Origin: JBMOUD01 sp049319665
Lineage (GTDB): Bacteria; Pseudomonadota; Gammaproteobacteria; Enterobacterales; Enterobacteriaceae
Assembly: GCF_049319665.1 (NCBI RefSeq)
Contig: NZ_JBMOUD010000003.1
Span: 248,001 to 312,000, forward strand
Direction: 5' to 3'
Length of the DNA: 64,000 bases
The notes beneath the pieces were generated by a model, which worked only from the letters and a program-made list of their open reading frames with translations, had not been told where the DNA came from and searched no databases. Below, in pieces: positions 26,533 to 36,103 of this stretch. A program made the translations under genes and the position numbers. Position 1 is the first letter of the stretch, and the number at the start of each line of letters is the position of its first letter.

Positions 26533-26704
26533 GATGTATCGCTTTGATTAACAAAAACGGAAAGTGATTCAGTTTATCCATGTTCATGGCGAATTGACCA
26601 GAGTGATTCGAAGGGGCGGCGTTTGTTGCATCGTTCTGTTTGCTTCTTTAGACTTAGCGCCAATTCGGCTGAAAGCCTATTTGTTGTCCCTTCTGGAAAA
26701 CCGC

Positions 26705-27535
26705 ATGACCTATCAATGTCCACTCTGCCATCAACCGCTTGCTGAAAATCACCAACAATGGCGCTGTGAAAATAATCACCAGTTTGATAATGCCAAAGAA
26801 GGCTATGTCAATCTGCTGCCCGTTCAGCATAAACGTTCTAAACAGCCAGGAGACAGTACTGAAATGATGGCGTCACGCCGTGCGTTTCTGGATGCTGGGC
26901 ACTATCAACCATTGCGTGACCGTGTTGTCAGGCTGTTGGATGAAGTTCTGGCGGCTGATGCGAGAATGTTATTAGATATTGGCTGTGGGGAAGGCTACTA
27001 CACTGCGGCTATGGCTGAGCAATTGACGTCAACGCGTCCATTGACTGTTTATGGGCTCGATGTAGCGAAAGTAGCCGTGCGTAACGCCTCTAAACGCTAT
27101 CGCCAGGTGAAATTTTGCGTTGCCTCGAGCCATCGCCTGCCTTTTGCTGATGGTGCGTTGGATGCCATTGTACGCATTTATGCGCCGTGCAAAGCTGAAG
27201 AGCTGCATCGTGCATTAAAGGACTCTGGTTATGTGCTGACGGTGATCCCTGGGCCACGGCATCTGTATCAGCTCAAAGCGTGCATTTATTCTGAGGTGCA
27301 GTTACACAGCGAAGAAGAAGAGTGTATTGCAGGTTTCGAACGGATTAAACGTGAGCAGTTGGCTTATAAGATGACGCTGACCGGGCAACAGGCATTTGAT
27401 TTATTACAAATGACGCCATTTGCCTGGCGAGCGACTGAAGCGTTAAAACAGCAACTACTCGAACAAGGCGAATTTATTTGTGAAACGGATTTTGTTATCG
27501 GGCTACACAAACGTCTACCCGATAACAGGGTATAG
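26705..27535 (+). CDS. rlmA: 23S rRNA (guanine(745)-N(1))-methyltransferase
   Basis: RlmA (RrmA) methylates G745 of 23S rRNA using S-adenosylmethionine. The 276-residue product from ATG 26705 begins MTYQCPLCHQPL with a zinc-binding Cys cluster (CPLC...C...H), then the SAM motif LDIGCGEGYYT near residue 92 and IRIYAPCKAEEL. The frame is open upstream to 26564, but that extension has no homology to the family. Confidence 0.95.
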   Translation: MTYQCPLCHQPLAENHQQWRCENNHQFDNAKEGYVNLLPVQHKRSKQPGDSTEMMASRRAFLDAGHYQPLRDRVVRLLDEVLAADARMLLDIGCGEGYYTAAMAEQLTSTRPLTVYGLDVAKVAVRNASKRYRQVKFCVASSHRLPFADGALDAIVRIYAPCKAEELHRALKDSGYVLTVIPGPRHLYQLKACIYSEVQLHSEEEECIAGFERIKREQLAYKMTLTGQQAFDLLQMTPFAWRATEALKQQLLEQGEFICETDFVIGLHKRLPDNRV

Positions 27536-27555
27536 CATTGGCACGCGTTATTGCG

Positions 27556-28128
27556 CTAACTAATGTAGCCAAGATGCTCTAGCAAAATGTTAGTCCCGAT
27601 TCCAATCAGTACAATACCACCAAGAATCTCGGCCCATTTACCCAGCAATGGGCCAATAAATCGACCTAGCAAAATACCCACTGTGGCCATCGTCATGGTT
27701 GCCAGACCAATCATTAACGCCGTGTGCAAGATATTGACTTCAAGGAAGGCCAGTCCTACGCCCATCGCCATAGCGTCGAGGCTAGTGCCTACTGCCGTTG
27801 CGACCAGTAACCAAAAACCATGCCGTTGCTGAGATATTGATTGTTCTTCAGGCTTATTTTTACAGCCTTCAAGGATCATGCGCATACCGAGGACAAACAA
27901 TAAGGTAAACGCCACCCAGTGATCCCAGTCCATAATATATTGGCTGGCGGCTAAGCCGATTGCCCAACCGATCAGAGGAGTAATCGCTTCTATAAGACCA
28001 AATATCAGGCCAGTACGGAAAGCTTCGCGAAAGTGTGGTTTATCGAGGGCGGCACCTTTCCCAATCGACGCGGCAAATGCGTCCATTGACATGCCAAAAG
28101 CAAGAATAATTGTAGCGGAAAAATTCAT
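27556..28128 (-). CDS. mntP: Manganese efflux pump MntP
   Basis: A 190-residue inner-membrane protein with six hydrophobic segments. Two Asp-containing repeats (FGMSMDAFAASIGKG near residue 12 and GTSLDAMAMGVG near 116) are the hallmark of MntP (YebN), which exports Mn2+. Gene order rlmA-mntP-yobD is as in E. coli, where expression is controlled by MntR and a manganese riboswitch. A structured leader lies upstream here (28153-28205). Confidence 0.94.
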   Translation of the reverse strand: MNFSATIILAFGMSMDAFAASIGKGAALDKPHFREAFRTGLIFGLIEAITPLIGWAIGLAASQYIMDWDHWVAFTLLFVLGMRMILEGCKNKPEEQSISQQRHGFWLLVATAVGTSLDAMAMGVGLAFLEVNILHTALMIGLATMTMATVGILLGRFIGPLLGKWAEILGGIVLIGIGTNILLEHLGYIS

Positions 28129-28152
28129 AATAATTGTCTCGGCCGGGTGATT

Positions 28153-28205
28153 CCATAGGCACGCAAACCATCTCCCAACCTAACGATGGCATAGCGTATC
28201 TATGG
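28153..28205 (-). promoter_or_regulatory. Three-tier hairpin in the mntP leader
   Basis: In the region upstream of mntP three nested stems pair: CCATAG/CTATGG, ACGC/GCGT and CCATC/GATGG, around a 12-base apical loop. E. coli mntP has a yybP-ykoY manganese riboswitch in its leader. I cannot align the conserved loops with certainty here. The gap from 28206 to 28522 is otherwise AT-rich with no gene. Confidence 0.4.
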
Positions 28206-28522
28206 TCTTGCCAAGCACAATGATGGCTGCCCGTACCACGCCCTAAGTAAAAATAGTGCGAGTATGTTGATACGGGCGTTTCATATTAGTTCACGACGGC
28301 CATGTCTAAAAACACTTTACATCGTGACGCTCAATTTGAAACCGGCTACTCCCCAATGACGGCGCAACCATATCAATTATTCTTTTTTCAAACAACAATA
28401 AATATTCTAATGTTTTTAGCAGCAATAAACGTATCAAGAATAGTATTCATTATTACTCTCACGTTTATTGCATAATATTCAATCATTTTTATAGCGGTAT
28501 TATCAATGTGGTTAATTCTAAC

Positions 28523-28981
28523 TTATTGATTACTCGCAATGAATTTATAAATTCTTTCTAAATCATCCAGTTGGCTGACACGAACTAGCAATCTTCTCTG
28601 TTCTAGCTGAATAACCAGTATTCCATCCTCTGATAAGTTCATACTTTGCACGCGATCATAGCGAATAAAAACATTGGTATAGAAAAAGCCTGTTTCTTTA
28701 AACAGAAGCTTTGGCCAACGAATAAACGAGATATAAAAAGCAATAAGGGCCAGGCCAATTAATAAATAATTGGTGATGATGCTGCCGTGCGCCGTAATAT
28801 TGTTATAAAGCAGAATGGCAAGCAGTACGATAAAAATGATGCAGTCGAGTTGGCTACGGCGTTTGAGATTAACTTTTAGCTGTGTTTTTCCCTGCAACGC
28901 TGACATGATGAATTCATCGTAGATGGCATACAGTAATAGTAGTAGGGTGAATATTACCAGCGCAATGTCCGTCACTGACAT
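28523..28981 (-). CDS. yobD: UPF0266 membrane protein YobD
   Basis: A 152-residue inner-membrane protein with about three hydrophobic segments (residues 5-22, 47-62 and 68-88) and a cytoplasmic C-terminal part containing MNLSEDGILVIQLEQRRLLVRV, very close to E. coli YobD (UPF0266). It has the same position between manZ and mntP. GGAGAG precedes ATG 28981. The function is unknown. Confidence 0.92.
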   Translation of the reverse strand: MSVTDIALVIFTLLLLLYAIYDEFIMSALQGKTQLKVNLKRRSQLDCIIFIVLLAILLYNNITAHGSIITNYLLIGLALIAFYISFIRWPKLLFKETGFFYTNVFIRYDRVQSMNLSEDGILVIQLEQRRLLVRVSQLDDLERIYKFIASNQ

Positions 28982-29138
28982 ATCAACTCTCCAGGTTGTA
29001 CCGGGTATTCCGGTCGTTTCTCGCTAACTGACATTTATCGATTACCAACAAATTTGCAAAATGCCGCGATAAAAAAGCCGGGGTAAACATTCCCCGGCTC
29101 TGTTGTCAGACGACGTTTACCGCCGCCAGTTTGGTATA

Positions 29139-29981
29139 TTAGACGCCAAGCAGGCCAATCCAATATCCGAAGATACCGATGGCAAAGAAGCCAACGATAA
29201 TCCATAAGGCGTTAACCTTACGACGTAGTAACCACATACAGCCGAACGTCAGTAGCAGTGGTACCAAGCCAGGCATCAACTGATCGAGAATAGTTTGTAC
29301 GGTGGTTACCGTAGTATGTCCAGTCTGATCGGTGATTTTCGATACCACAAGTGGAATATTGACGTGCGTCCATTTATTAACCAGAGCCCCCATGACAAAC
29401 AGGCCGAGAATTGACGCCCCCTCGGTCAGTTTTTGCAGCAGGCCACCGCCCATATCGTTAACAACGTTAACGCCTTTTTTATAGCCGTAAGCGACGCCGT
29501 AGTAGCGAGTCAGCAAGCGCACCAGGTTAAATAACACGAAGAACAGCAGGGGGCCGAGCAGGCTGCCGGTCATCGCGATACCCGCGCCGAGTGCGGCAAA
29601 TACTGGACGCACGGTGCCCCAGAAAATAGGGTCGCCTACACCAGCAAGTGGTCCCATTAAGCCGACTTTGAGGCCGTTGATTGCCGCATCATCGATAGGT
29701 GCGCCGTTGGCCCGCTGTTCTTCCATCGCCAGGGTTACGCCAAGCACCGGTGCCGCGACGTAAGGGTGGGTGTTAAAGAACTCTAAGTGGCGTTTAATTG
29801 CCTGTTTCCGGTCATCGTTGTTTTCTGGGTACAGGCGACGAATTGCCGGCACCATGCAGTAACAGAATCCCAGCGCTTGCATACGCTCGAAGTTCCATGA
29901 ACCTTGGAAAAGGTTTGAGCGTAAAAACACACCGCGAACATCGCTGGATGTGAGTTTTTTAACTTGAGATTGGTCAGTCAT
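29139..29981 (-). CDS. manZ: PTS mannose transporter subunit IID
   Basis: EIID-Man, 280 residues, which with ManY forms the membrane channel of the mannose/glucosamine phosphotransferase system. The family core is present: NFERMQALGFCYCMVPAIRRLYP, MEEQRANGAPID and GLMGPLAGVGDPIFWGTVRPV. It lies 12 bp after manY in one operon. In many enterics this complex is also the entry point for lambda DNA and microcins. Confidence 0.97.
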   Translation of the reverse strand: MTDQSQVKKLTSSDVRGVFLRSNLFQGSWNFERMQALGFCYCMVPAIRRLYPENNDDRKQAIKRHLEFFNTHPYVAAPVLGVTLAMEEQRANGAPIDDAAINGLKVGLMGPLAGVGDPIFWGTVRPVFAALGAGIAMTGSLLGPLLFFVLFNLVRLLTRYYGVAYGYKKGVNVVNDMGGGLLQKLTEGASILGLFVMGALVNKWTHVNIPLVVSKITDQTGHTTVTTVQTILDQLMPGLVPLLLTFGCMWLLRRKVNALWIIVGFFAIGIFGYWIGLLGV

Positions 29982-29992
29982 TTCTCACATCC

Positions 29993-30793
29993 TTAATCTA
30001 ATTCGTTGTCGAGGTCGTTAGTGCCCTGTGCCGGTCCTGCTGCCTGAGCAGATTTGTTGTATTTTGGCGACAGTTGGATATACAGCACGGCCATCACCAC
30101 ACCAATTACACCCAAAGCAACCAGGTTAAAGTTGGTGAAGGCGGCGGTGACGAAACCAAGATAGAAGAACGGCATCAGATAGCCTGCACGCATCATGTTG
30201 ATAACCATCGCGTAACCTACGACGACGATCATCCCACCGGCGATATTGAGACCGTTGGTGACCACTTCCGGGATGGAAGACAGCATCTCTTGTACGATTT
30301 CAGTCCCTACAGACACGGCAACAATCACGGCTGGGATTGCTATACGCATAGCTTGTAGCAACAGTGCCGAGACGTGAAGCCAGGAAATAGCACTGAGGTT
30401 GCCTTTCTCCGCGGCCTTATCGGCGGCGTGCTGGAAGGCTACAGTAATGGTACGAACGATAATTGTTAATACCTGACCTGCCGCCGCGAGTGGGATTGCC
30501 AGTGCGATACCTGCACCGACGGATTGTCCGCCCGCGATGACCAGAATCGTGGAGATAATAGAGGCGAGGGCGGCATCAGGTGCAACAGCGGCACCGATGT
30601 TCATCCAGCCAAGTGCGATCATCTCCAGGGTTCCCCCGATGATGATCCCGGTCTTTATATCCCCGAGGACAAAACCGATTAATGTACAAGCAACTAATGG
30701 GCGGTGAAATTGAAATTCATCCAGAATGGAACCCATCCCGGCAATACATGCCACAATAAATATCAGCACAATTTGTAGTGTGGTGATCTCCAT
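29993..30793 (-). CDS. manY: PTS mannose/fructose/sorbose transporter subunit IIC
   Basis: EIIC-Man, 266 residues, a polytopic membrane protein. The family segments GSILDEFQFHRPLVACTLIGFVLGD and LEMIALGWMNIGAAVAPDAALASI are intact. It is the middle gene of manXYZ, with a 92-bp gap from manX. Confidence 0.97.
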   Translation of the reverse strand: MEITTLQIVLIFIVACIAGMGSILDEFQFHRPLVACTLIGFVLGDIKTGIIIGGTLEMIALGWMNIGAAVAPDAALASIISTILVIAGGQSVGAGIALAIPLAAAGQVLTIIVRTITVAFQHAADKAAEKGNLSAISWLHVSALLLQAMRIAIPAVIVAVSVGTEIVQEMLSSIPEVVTNGLNIAGGMIVVVGYAMVINMMRAGYLMPFFYLGFVTAAFTNFNLVALGVIGVVMAVLYIQLSPKYNKSAQAAGPAQGTNDLDNELD

Positions 30794-30885
30794 TGATCTT
30801 CTCCTATAACCAAAGGACTGCTGTGTAAAATATCCTCTGCATAAACAGCAGCCATCAACATTGGCGACCGTTTATTGTGCTGAGT

Positions 30886-31842
30886 CTATTGGGGAATTTT
30901 GCTAATCAAATCCATCATTTTTAGACGACTATCAGAAGAGACTTTGCGTACTTCCAGCTCAATACCTCGCTCATTGAGTTTTTTGAAGGCATCAATGTCT
31001 TTGCTGTCGACGGAAACCGCGTTGTTAACCTGGGTTTTGCCTTGACGGAAAGCCATACCGCCAATATTAACCGAGGTAATGGCTACGCCCCCTTCGACCA
31101 GTCGCAACACATCGGTTGGATTGGTGAATAGCAGCATGACCTTATCGCCAGCATATTTAGGGTTATCGTAAACGCGAATTGCTTTAGCGACGTCAACCAC
31201 GTGCGCGGTAACGCCGGGAGGAGCCACCTGAGTCAGCAGTGTTTTGCGCACCGTATCTGCCGCCACTTCATCACTGACGACAATAATGCGGGTCACGTTG
31301 GTTTCTTTGGTCCAGCGAGTCGCGACTTGTCCATGAATGAGGCGGTCATCAATACGTGCCAAACCGATTTTCATATGATCGTGCGGGCCGGCAGGTGCGG
31401 CAGCCGGAGTCACTTTAGCGGGCTTAGGTTTTTCTGCTTCACTTTCAACTGCTTTCAGTGCGCGCACACCGCCACGCCCCGTTTCTAATGCTATTGCGAC
31501 GAGCTCTTGTAGTGATGGATTGTCATCGCGCCCCATGAAAGTTTCCACCATCATCGGAATATTTACTCCGGTGATAACTTCATAATCTGGTTTATCGACG
31601 ACGATACGGCTGGCGGCATTGAAAGGACTACCGCCCCAAGTATCGACCAAAAATATTACGCCTTTGCTGGTGTCTAACTCGGCAAGCTTGGCATTGTATT
31701 TCTCAATTAAAGTGTCAGCATTTTCACCGGGAATAAAATCGATAAATGCGACATTTTCTTGATCGCCAATCAACATTTCTGTTGTTTTCAGCAGTTGTTC
31801 TGCTGCCGATCCATGCGTGCCAATGATAATAGCAATACTCAC
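30886..31842 (-). CDS. manX: PTS mannose transporter subunit IIAB
   Basis: EIIAB-Man, 318 residues. The IIA domain (about 1-135) has IIGTHG, whose His accepts phosphate from HPr. An Ala/Pro/Lys linker follows, then a IIB domain (about 158-318) with IDDRLIHGQVATRW, whose His passes the phosphate to sugar. The start is a GTG at 31842 with AGGAGGT upstream, as in E. coli. It is the first gene of the operon. Confidence 0.97.
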   Translation of the reverse strand: MSIAIIIGTHGSAAEQLLKTTEMLIGDQENVAFIDFIPGENADTLIEKYNAKLAELDTSKGVIFLVDTWGGSPFNAASRIVVDKPDYEVITGVNIPMMVETFMGRDDNPSLQELVAIALETGRGGVRALKAVESEAEKPKPAKVTPAAAPAGPHDHMKIGLARIDDRLIHGQVATRWTKETNVTRIIVVSDEVAADTVRKTLLTQVAPPGVTAHVVDVAKAIRVYDNPKYAGDKVMLLFTNPTDVLRLVEGGVAITSVNIGGMAFRQGKTQVNNAVSVDSKDIDAFKKLNERGIELEVRKVSSDSRLKMMDLISKIPQ

Positions 31843-32026
31843 TCGCTACCTCCTCTGTTAACCCGATACATGAGCGTTACCATAAAGCTCATGTAAGTGC
31901 CTTTATGATTTCTGAGGCTAAGCAGAGCGCCATCACGCTGTGTTTATGAGAACGCCTCTGCAAATACTTTCCAAAAAAACAGATGAAACATTTAAAGTGA
32001 TTTATCGTTAAAACATCACGATGAGA

Positions 32027-32054
32027 TTTATTTTAGTCTGTGAAAAAATAAATT
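32027..32054. promoter_or_regulatory. Possible NagC/Mlc-type operator upstream of manX
   Basis: TTTATTTT...AAAAATAAA forms an AT-rich inverted repeat about nine bases apart, resembling the NagC/Mlc sites (TTATTT, then AAATAA). E. coli manXYZ is repressed by Mlc. It lies 185 bp upstream of manX. The match is approximate. Confidence 0.3.
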
Positions 32055-32199
32055 GTGTGACGTCAGTCGGTTATTTAGTCAGTAAAAGATGGAGTTTTCG
32101 TCTTTGAGTGATTTTTATCCACTTCAGCATAAGGCGTGGTAGAACTGCTAAAAAATTGGACTTTTCGCTTATAGGCAACTCTGTTACAGTATATTTCCA

Positions 32200-32446
32200 A
32201 TAATTGTAAAGGAGTGCCGGGCCTCAGCCCTCTGTATGGACTGTCATCGACGACCTTATCCATCTGTTTTAATCATCCAGCTTTTCCACCTTAGTACCGT
32301 TGTTAGTTCAGACAAACTGTCTGTCTTGGCGAACGCGTGCGCCCAGCAAATCCGCTGCCTCAGTCACATCTGCCGGTCTTGTTTACGACCTCGCGATGCG
32401 GGTGAACTACGTACTTTTTCTCTAACTGCTTAATACGGAGCCAGAT
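32200..32446 (+). promoter_or_regulatory. Long candidate leader of yoaE
   Basis: The 604-bp gap between manX and yoaE is much longer than promoters need. The last 250 bases contain short inverted repeats (for example GGGC/GCCC at about 32218-32231, GGCG/CGCC at about 32333-32352) and no gene. TerC-family genes such as alx often carry a yybP-ykoY manganese riboswitch; I see no certain match. Shown as a candidate only. Confidence 0.25.
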
Positions 32447-33997
32447 ATGGAATTTCTAATGGACCCGTCAATTTGGGTCGGTTTACTAACGTTAATCGTT
32501 CTTGAGATAGTACTGGGCATCGACAACGTGGTGTTTATCGCCATTTTGGCGGACAAGTTGCCGCCTAAGCAGCGTGATAAGGCACGTGTTATCGGGTTGG
32601 CGTTGGCGCTAGTGATGCGTTTGGGCCTGCTATCACTGATTTCCTGGATGGTGAAACTCACCACGCCACTGTTTAGCATTGCGCAATTTAGCTTCTCTGG
32701 ACGCGATCTCATCTTGCTTCTGGGGGGGCTATTCCTGCTATTTAAAGCCACCAGTGAGCTACATGAACGCTTAGAAGGGCACGAAGCGCAGGGCAATAGC
32801 CGCGGCTATGCCAGCTTCTGGGCTGTTGTTGCACAAATTGTTGTCCTTGATGCGGTCTTCTCGCTCGATGCTGTTATTACTGCCGTAGGTATGGTGAATA
32901 ACCTTGCTGTCATGATGACGGCGGTGATTATCGCCATGGGAGTGATGCTCTTTGCTTCGAAGTCATTGACGCGCTTTGTGAACTCACATCCAACGGTCGT
33001 GGTGCTGTGTCTAAGCTTCTTGTTGATGATTGGTCTGAGTTTGATTGCCGAAGGATTTGGTTTCCATATTCCTAAAGGTTATCTGTATGCCGCGATAGGC
33101 TTCTCAGTCTTGATTGAACTGTTTAACCAGATTGCTCGCCGTAATTTCATCAAGCACCAGTCACATCGTCCGTTGCGTGAACGTACCGCCGAGGCGATTC
33201 AGCGTTTGATGGGTGGTAAGCGTTATGAACACAAAGATGAAGACGAATATGACGAACGTCGCCCGCAGGTAGAGACCTTCGCGGAAGAAGAACGCTTTAT
33301 GATTAGCGGTGTACTGACGTTAGCCTCGCGTACTTTGCGCAGCATCATGACGCCGCGTACTGAAATCTCTTGGGTTGATTGCTCACGTTCTGCAAGCGAT
33401 ATCCGTCGTCAACTGCTTGATACACCGCATAGTTTATTCCCAGTTTGTCGCGGTTCGTTGGATGAAGTTATAGGCGTCGTACGCGCTAAAGAACTGTTGC
33501 TGGCGCTCGATAATGGCGAAGATATCGTTGCCTTTGCCGAGCAGACACCGCCTATCGTGGTGCCAGAAACCATGGATGTCATCAAACTGCTGGCCGTTCT
33601 GCGTCGTGCGAAAGGTCGTCTGTTAGTGGTTAATAACGAGTTTGGCGTAATTCAAGGCGTGGTAACCGCATTAGATGTGTTGGAAGCTATTGCCGGAGAA
33701 TTCCCAGACGAAGATGAAACCCCTGAAATTGTCGCTGATGGTGACGGATGGTTAGTGAAAGGGGGGACTGATTTACACTCCCTGCAACAACGTTTGAACA
33801 CATCTGAATTGGTAAGCGCGAAAGATGACTATGCTTCGCTTGCCGGTCTTTTACTGGCGCAATCTGGCCAGATGCCTGTGGTCGGTGAGGTGATCGAGAT
33901 TAATGATTTGCGCTTTGAAATTACCCAAGTGTCAGAGTATCGCATTGAGCAGGTGCGCATCGTCAAAATCATGAAGAGTGATAACTGGGAAATCTAA
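32447..33997 (+). CDS. yoaE: TerC/CBS-domain membrane protein YoaE
   Basis: A 516-residue protein. A TerC-type membrane domain (about residues 1-240, seven hydrophobic segments, with LEIVLGIDNVVFIAI and LDAVFSLDAVITA carrying conserved Asp) is followed by a linker rich in charged residues, two CBS domains (about 285-410) and a CorC/HlyC-type C-terminal domain. TerC proteins are linked to metal efflux or metallation of secreted proteins. It is in the manXYZ-yoaE-pdeD order of E. coli, on the plus strand. Confidence 0.93.
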   Translation: MEFLMDPSIWVGLLTLIVLEIVLGIDNVVFIAILADKLPPKQRDKARVIGLALALVMRLGLLSLISWMVKLTTPLFSIAQFSFSGRDLILLLGGLFLLFKATSELHERLEGHEAQGNSRGYASFWAVVAQIVVLDAVFSLDAVITAVGMVNNLAVMMTAVIIAMGVMLFASKSLTRFVNSHPTVVVLCLSFLLMIGLSLIAEGFGFHIPKGYLYAAIGFSVLIELFNQIARRNFIKHQSHRPLRERTAEAIQRLMGGKRYEHKDEDEYDERRPQVETFAEEERFMISGVLTLASRTLRSIMTPRTEISWVDCSRSASDIRRQLLDTPHSLFPVCRGSLDEVIGVVRAKELLLALDNGEDIVAFAEQTPPIVVPETMDVIKLLAVLRRAKGRLLVVNNEFGVIQGVVTALDVLEAIAGEFPDEDETPEIVADGDGWLVKGGTDLHSLQQRLNTSELVSAKDDYASLAGLLLAQSGQMPVVGEVIEINDLRFEITQVSEYRIEQVRIVKIMKSDNWEI

Positions 33998-34160
33998 ACC
34001 CTAACGTCGCATTAGTAACCTGGCAGCAGCCCTCTCTCCGGCTGCTGCTATTTTTCAAGTAGTCGCCACGCTTATCAAATCACCGTGAGTCTCATCGCAT
34101 AAAAGCGACATTCAATTGTTTCTCTCATCCTACTTGTTGAGATTATCTCTCGCCGTAGCA

Positions 34161-35747
34161 TTAGACTGATGGCTGTTCTTTTGGCGTCAGCATCGCTTCT
34201 TTCTGATAACGTTCAAGCCAAATTGGGAATACTTCAATCGCCATCGGACGTGCAAAGTAATATCCCTGCAGTGCTTGAACATGCTTGTCACGTAAAAACT
34301 CGGCTTGCTCACGAGTTTCGACGCCTTCTGCAATTAATTTTAATTTCAGGCGCTGTGCCAGCGTGATGATAGTCTCAGTGACTGTCGCATTGATGGCGTC
34401 CGTTCCGATAGCCCCAGTGAACGCCCTGTCAATTTTCAACACATCGGGCGTTAACGTTTTCAGATAACTTAGGGAACTGTGACCGGTGCCAAAATCATCT
34501 ATCGCTAATTGAACACCGCTTTGTTTTAGCTGGTTGATTTGCTCTGCTTCAATGTCTTGCAAACTGGTGCGTTCGGTTAACTCCAGCATGAGTGAGACTT
34601 GAGGGTTAGCGTTAAACCACAACTTATTGATGTCCTCAACAATCTGCATCTTTTCAAAATGCTGTGCCGCAACGTTGATGCTGATATAGAACTGCGGGGT
34701 AGAGGGGAACAGCGCCAGATTGTCGCGGACATGTTTTATCAAATAGCGTGTTAGAGGAATGATTAAATTATGTTCTTCCGCCAGCGGGATAAACACTTCT
34801 GGAGAGATCCACTCCTGGCGGCGATTCTTCCAGCGTAATAGCGTTTCTACCCCGATGCAGCTGCCGTCTACGCTGCTAATAATCGGTTGGCAATAGACTT
34901 TGAATTCTCGGTTGGAGATGGCGTTGCTAATAGGATAGGTCAGACTCATACGCGTACCAGCTAAGAAATAGACAGCACAAGCGAACAGTAGACTTATCAA
35001 TACAGACAGAGGGAGATGTCTGTACAACTCTGGATACGATAACGCATCGGCGCTATCACCATAAACCGAGACGGAGAAATTATAATGGGCTGATTGTGTC
35101 GTAAACAGCGGTGCTCCAATCAGCTTAGCTGTAGGCATTGGCTCAGTTTGGCCGTGCTCAAGGCTTTTATCCCCAACAATGAGCACAATTTTTTTCACTA
35201 ATGGGCGCTGTGGTGAGAGGATAAAATCGGACAATAACTGAATATTATAGATATATAACAGGCCACTACGGCGATCTTCTGTGACTGGTTTCCATAACAA
35301 CAAAATTGGGGCAGGAGAAGAAGAGATAAATGACGTGCTTAGTGTCAATGTTGACTGAGTAAAGTCACCATTGAAAATAGGTTGTGCTGCGTCAAGATTG
35401 CGCTCTCCCAACAGGCTCGAGCAACTAATATGCCCGTTACGTACGATGCCTATCGTGCGCAACGTTTGCAAATGGGCAATGTCGTAGCGCATAGCGGGTT
35501 GGAGGTCTGAGCAGGGTTGTTCAATCACGATTTTATCATTTAATTGGCTACTGTTTGCCAAAGAAAAAATCTTATCTAACTTATCAACTGCTCGATGGGC
35601 AATGGCCTGCTGGTCGTCGCTTATATGCTCTTTTTGTAGATAAAAAGTAATACCAAGAGTTAGCAAGAGTGCTAAGACGCCTATCACAGCCGCAATAGAA
35701 AGCCGGTAGTAGCGGTTTCTGGCATGATCCATATGGCGTAATGGCAT
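34161..35747 (-). CDS. pdeD: CSS-EAL cyclic di-GMP phosphodiesterase PdeD
   Basis: A 528-residue membrane protein with a transmembrane helix at about 17-37, a periplasmic CSS domain (Cys-Ser-Ser at 109-111), a second helix at about 243-264 and a C-terminal EAL domain. In the EAL motif itself the middle residue is Thr (ETL, 301-303), but the metal and catalytic residues are there: Asn in ISINVAA, Glu in LELTERT, Asp-Asp in IDDFGTGHS, Lys in DVLKIDR and Glu in AEGVET. It hydrolyses c-di-GMP and probably senses periplasmic redox state through the CSS cysteine. Located as YoaD is in E. coli, next to yoaE and sdaA. Confidence 0.88.
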   Translation of the reverse strand: MPLRHMDHARNRYYRLSIAAVIGVLALLLTLGITFYLQKEHISDDQQAIAHRAVDKLDKIFSLANSSQLNDKIVIEQPCSDLQPAMRYDIAHLQTLRTIGIVRNGHISCSSLLGERNLDAAQPIFNGDFTQSTLTLSTSFISSSPAPILLLWKPVTEDRRSGLLYIYNIQLLSDFILSPQRPLVKKIVLIVGDKSLEHGQTEPMPTAKLIGAPLFTTQSAHYNFSVSVYGDSADALSYPELYRHLPLSVLISLLFACAVYFLAGTRMSLTYPISNAISNREFKVYCQPIISSVDGSCIGVETLLRWKNRRQEWISPEVFIPLAEEHNLIIPLTRYLIKHVRDNLALFPSTPQFYISINVAAQHFEKMQIVEDINKLWFNANPQVSLMLELTERTSLQDIEAEQINQLKQSGVQLAIDDFGTGHSSLSYLKTLTPDVLKIDRAFTGAIGTDAINATVTETIITLAQRLKLKLIAEGVETREQAEFLRDKHVQALQGYYFARPMAIEVFPIWLERYQKEAMLTPKEQPSV

Positions 35748-36050
35748 CGTGCTAATCCTTTTTGTGTTTAAAATGCAGGTGCAGGATTTATCGTTTTTGT
35801 CGCTAGTAAGTATATTAAAACATTAGCAATATGAATCTGATGACCCGATGATTACGGACAGAAAACAACGTTTTTACCAAGCTACTGAGCCACCACATGG
35901 CAACAGTGAGTATTACAATGTTTTAGAATGCCGTAGTGGGGTAGTTGTTGGCAAGCGCAGAAAGGATTATTTCCTGAAAATAAAGCAGTTTCTTAGAGGT
36001 ACGTTGCTTTATTCCACAGCTTTAATTGCGGCAGTTGATGTAAAACAGGC
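35748..36050. other. pdeD-sdaA gap without a gene
   Basis: A short plus-strand frame (35848-36075) has no recognisable domain or ribosome site and runs into the sdaA terminator, so it is probably not a gene. The region should hold the pdeD promoter. Confidence 0.4.
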
Positions 36051-36081
36051 TGGCACTCAGATTTTAGCGTCCTGAGTGCCA
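36051..36081 (-). terminator. Hairpin after sdaA
   Basis: TGGCACTCAG/CTGAGTGCCA is a perfect 10-bp stem with an 11-base loop, 22 bases past the sdaA stop. The T-run is short on the minus strand. Confidence 0.6.
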
Positions 36082-36103
36082 ATAAGCGTTATTTAAACTA
36101 AAA

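Noticed and set aside
26564..26704. N-terminal extension of rlmA
   Set aside because: Family members start with the CPLC zinc cluster right after the ATG at 26705.
35848..36075. Plus-strand frame of 75 codons between pdeD and sdaA
   Set aside because: There is no ribosome site or family match, and its end lies inside the sdaA terminator hairpin.
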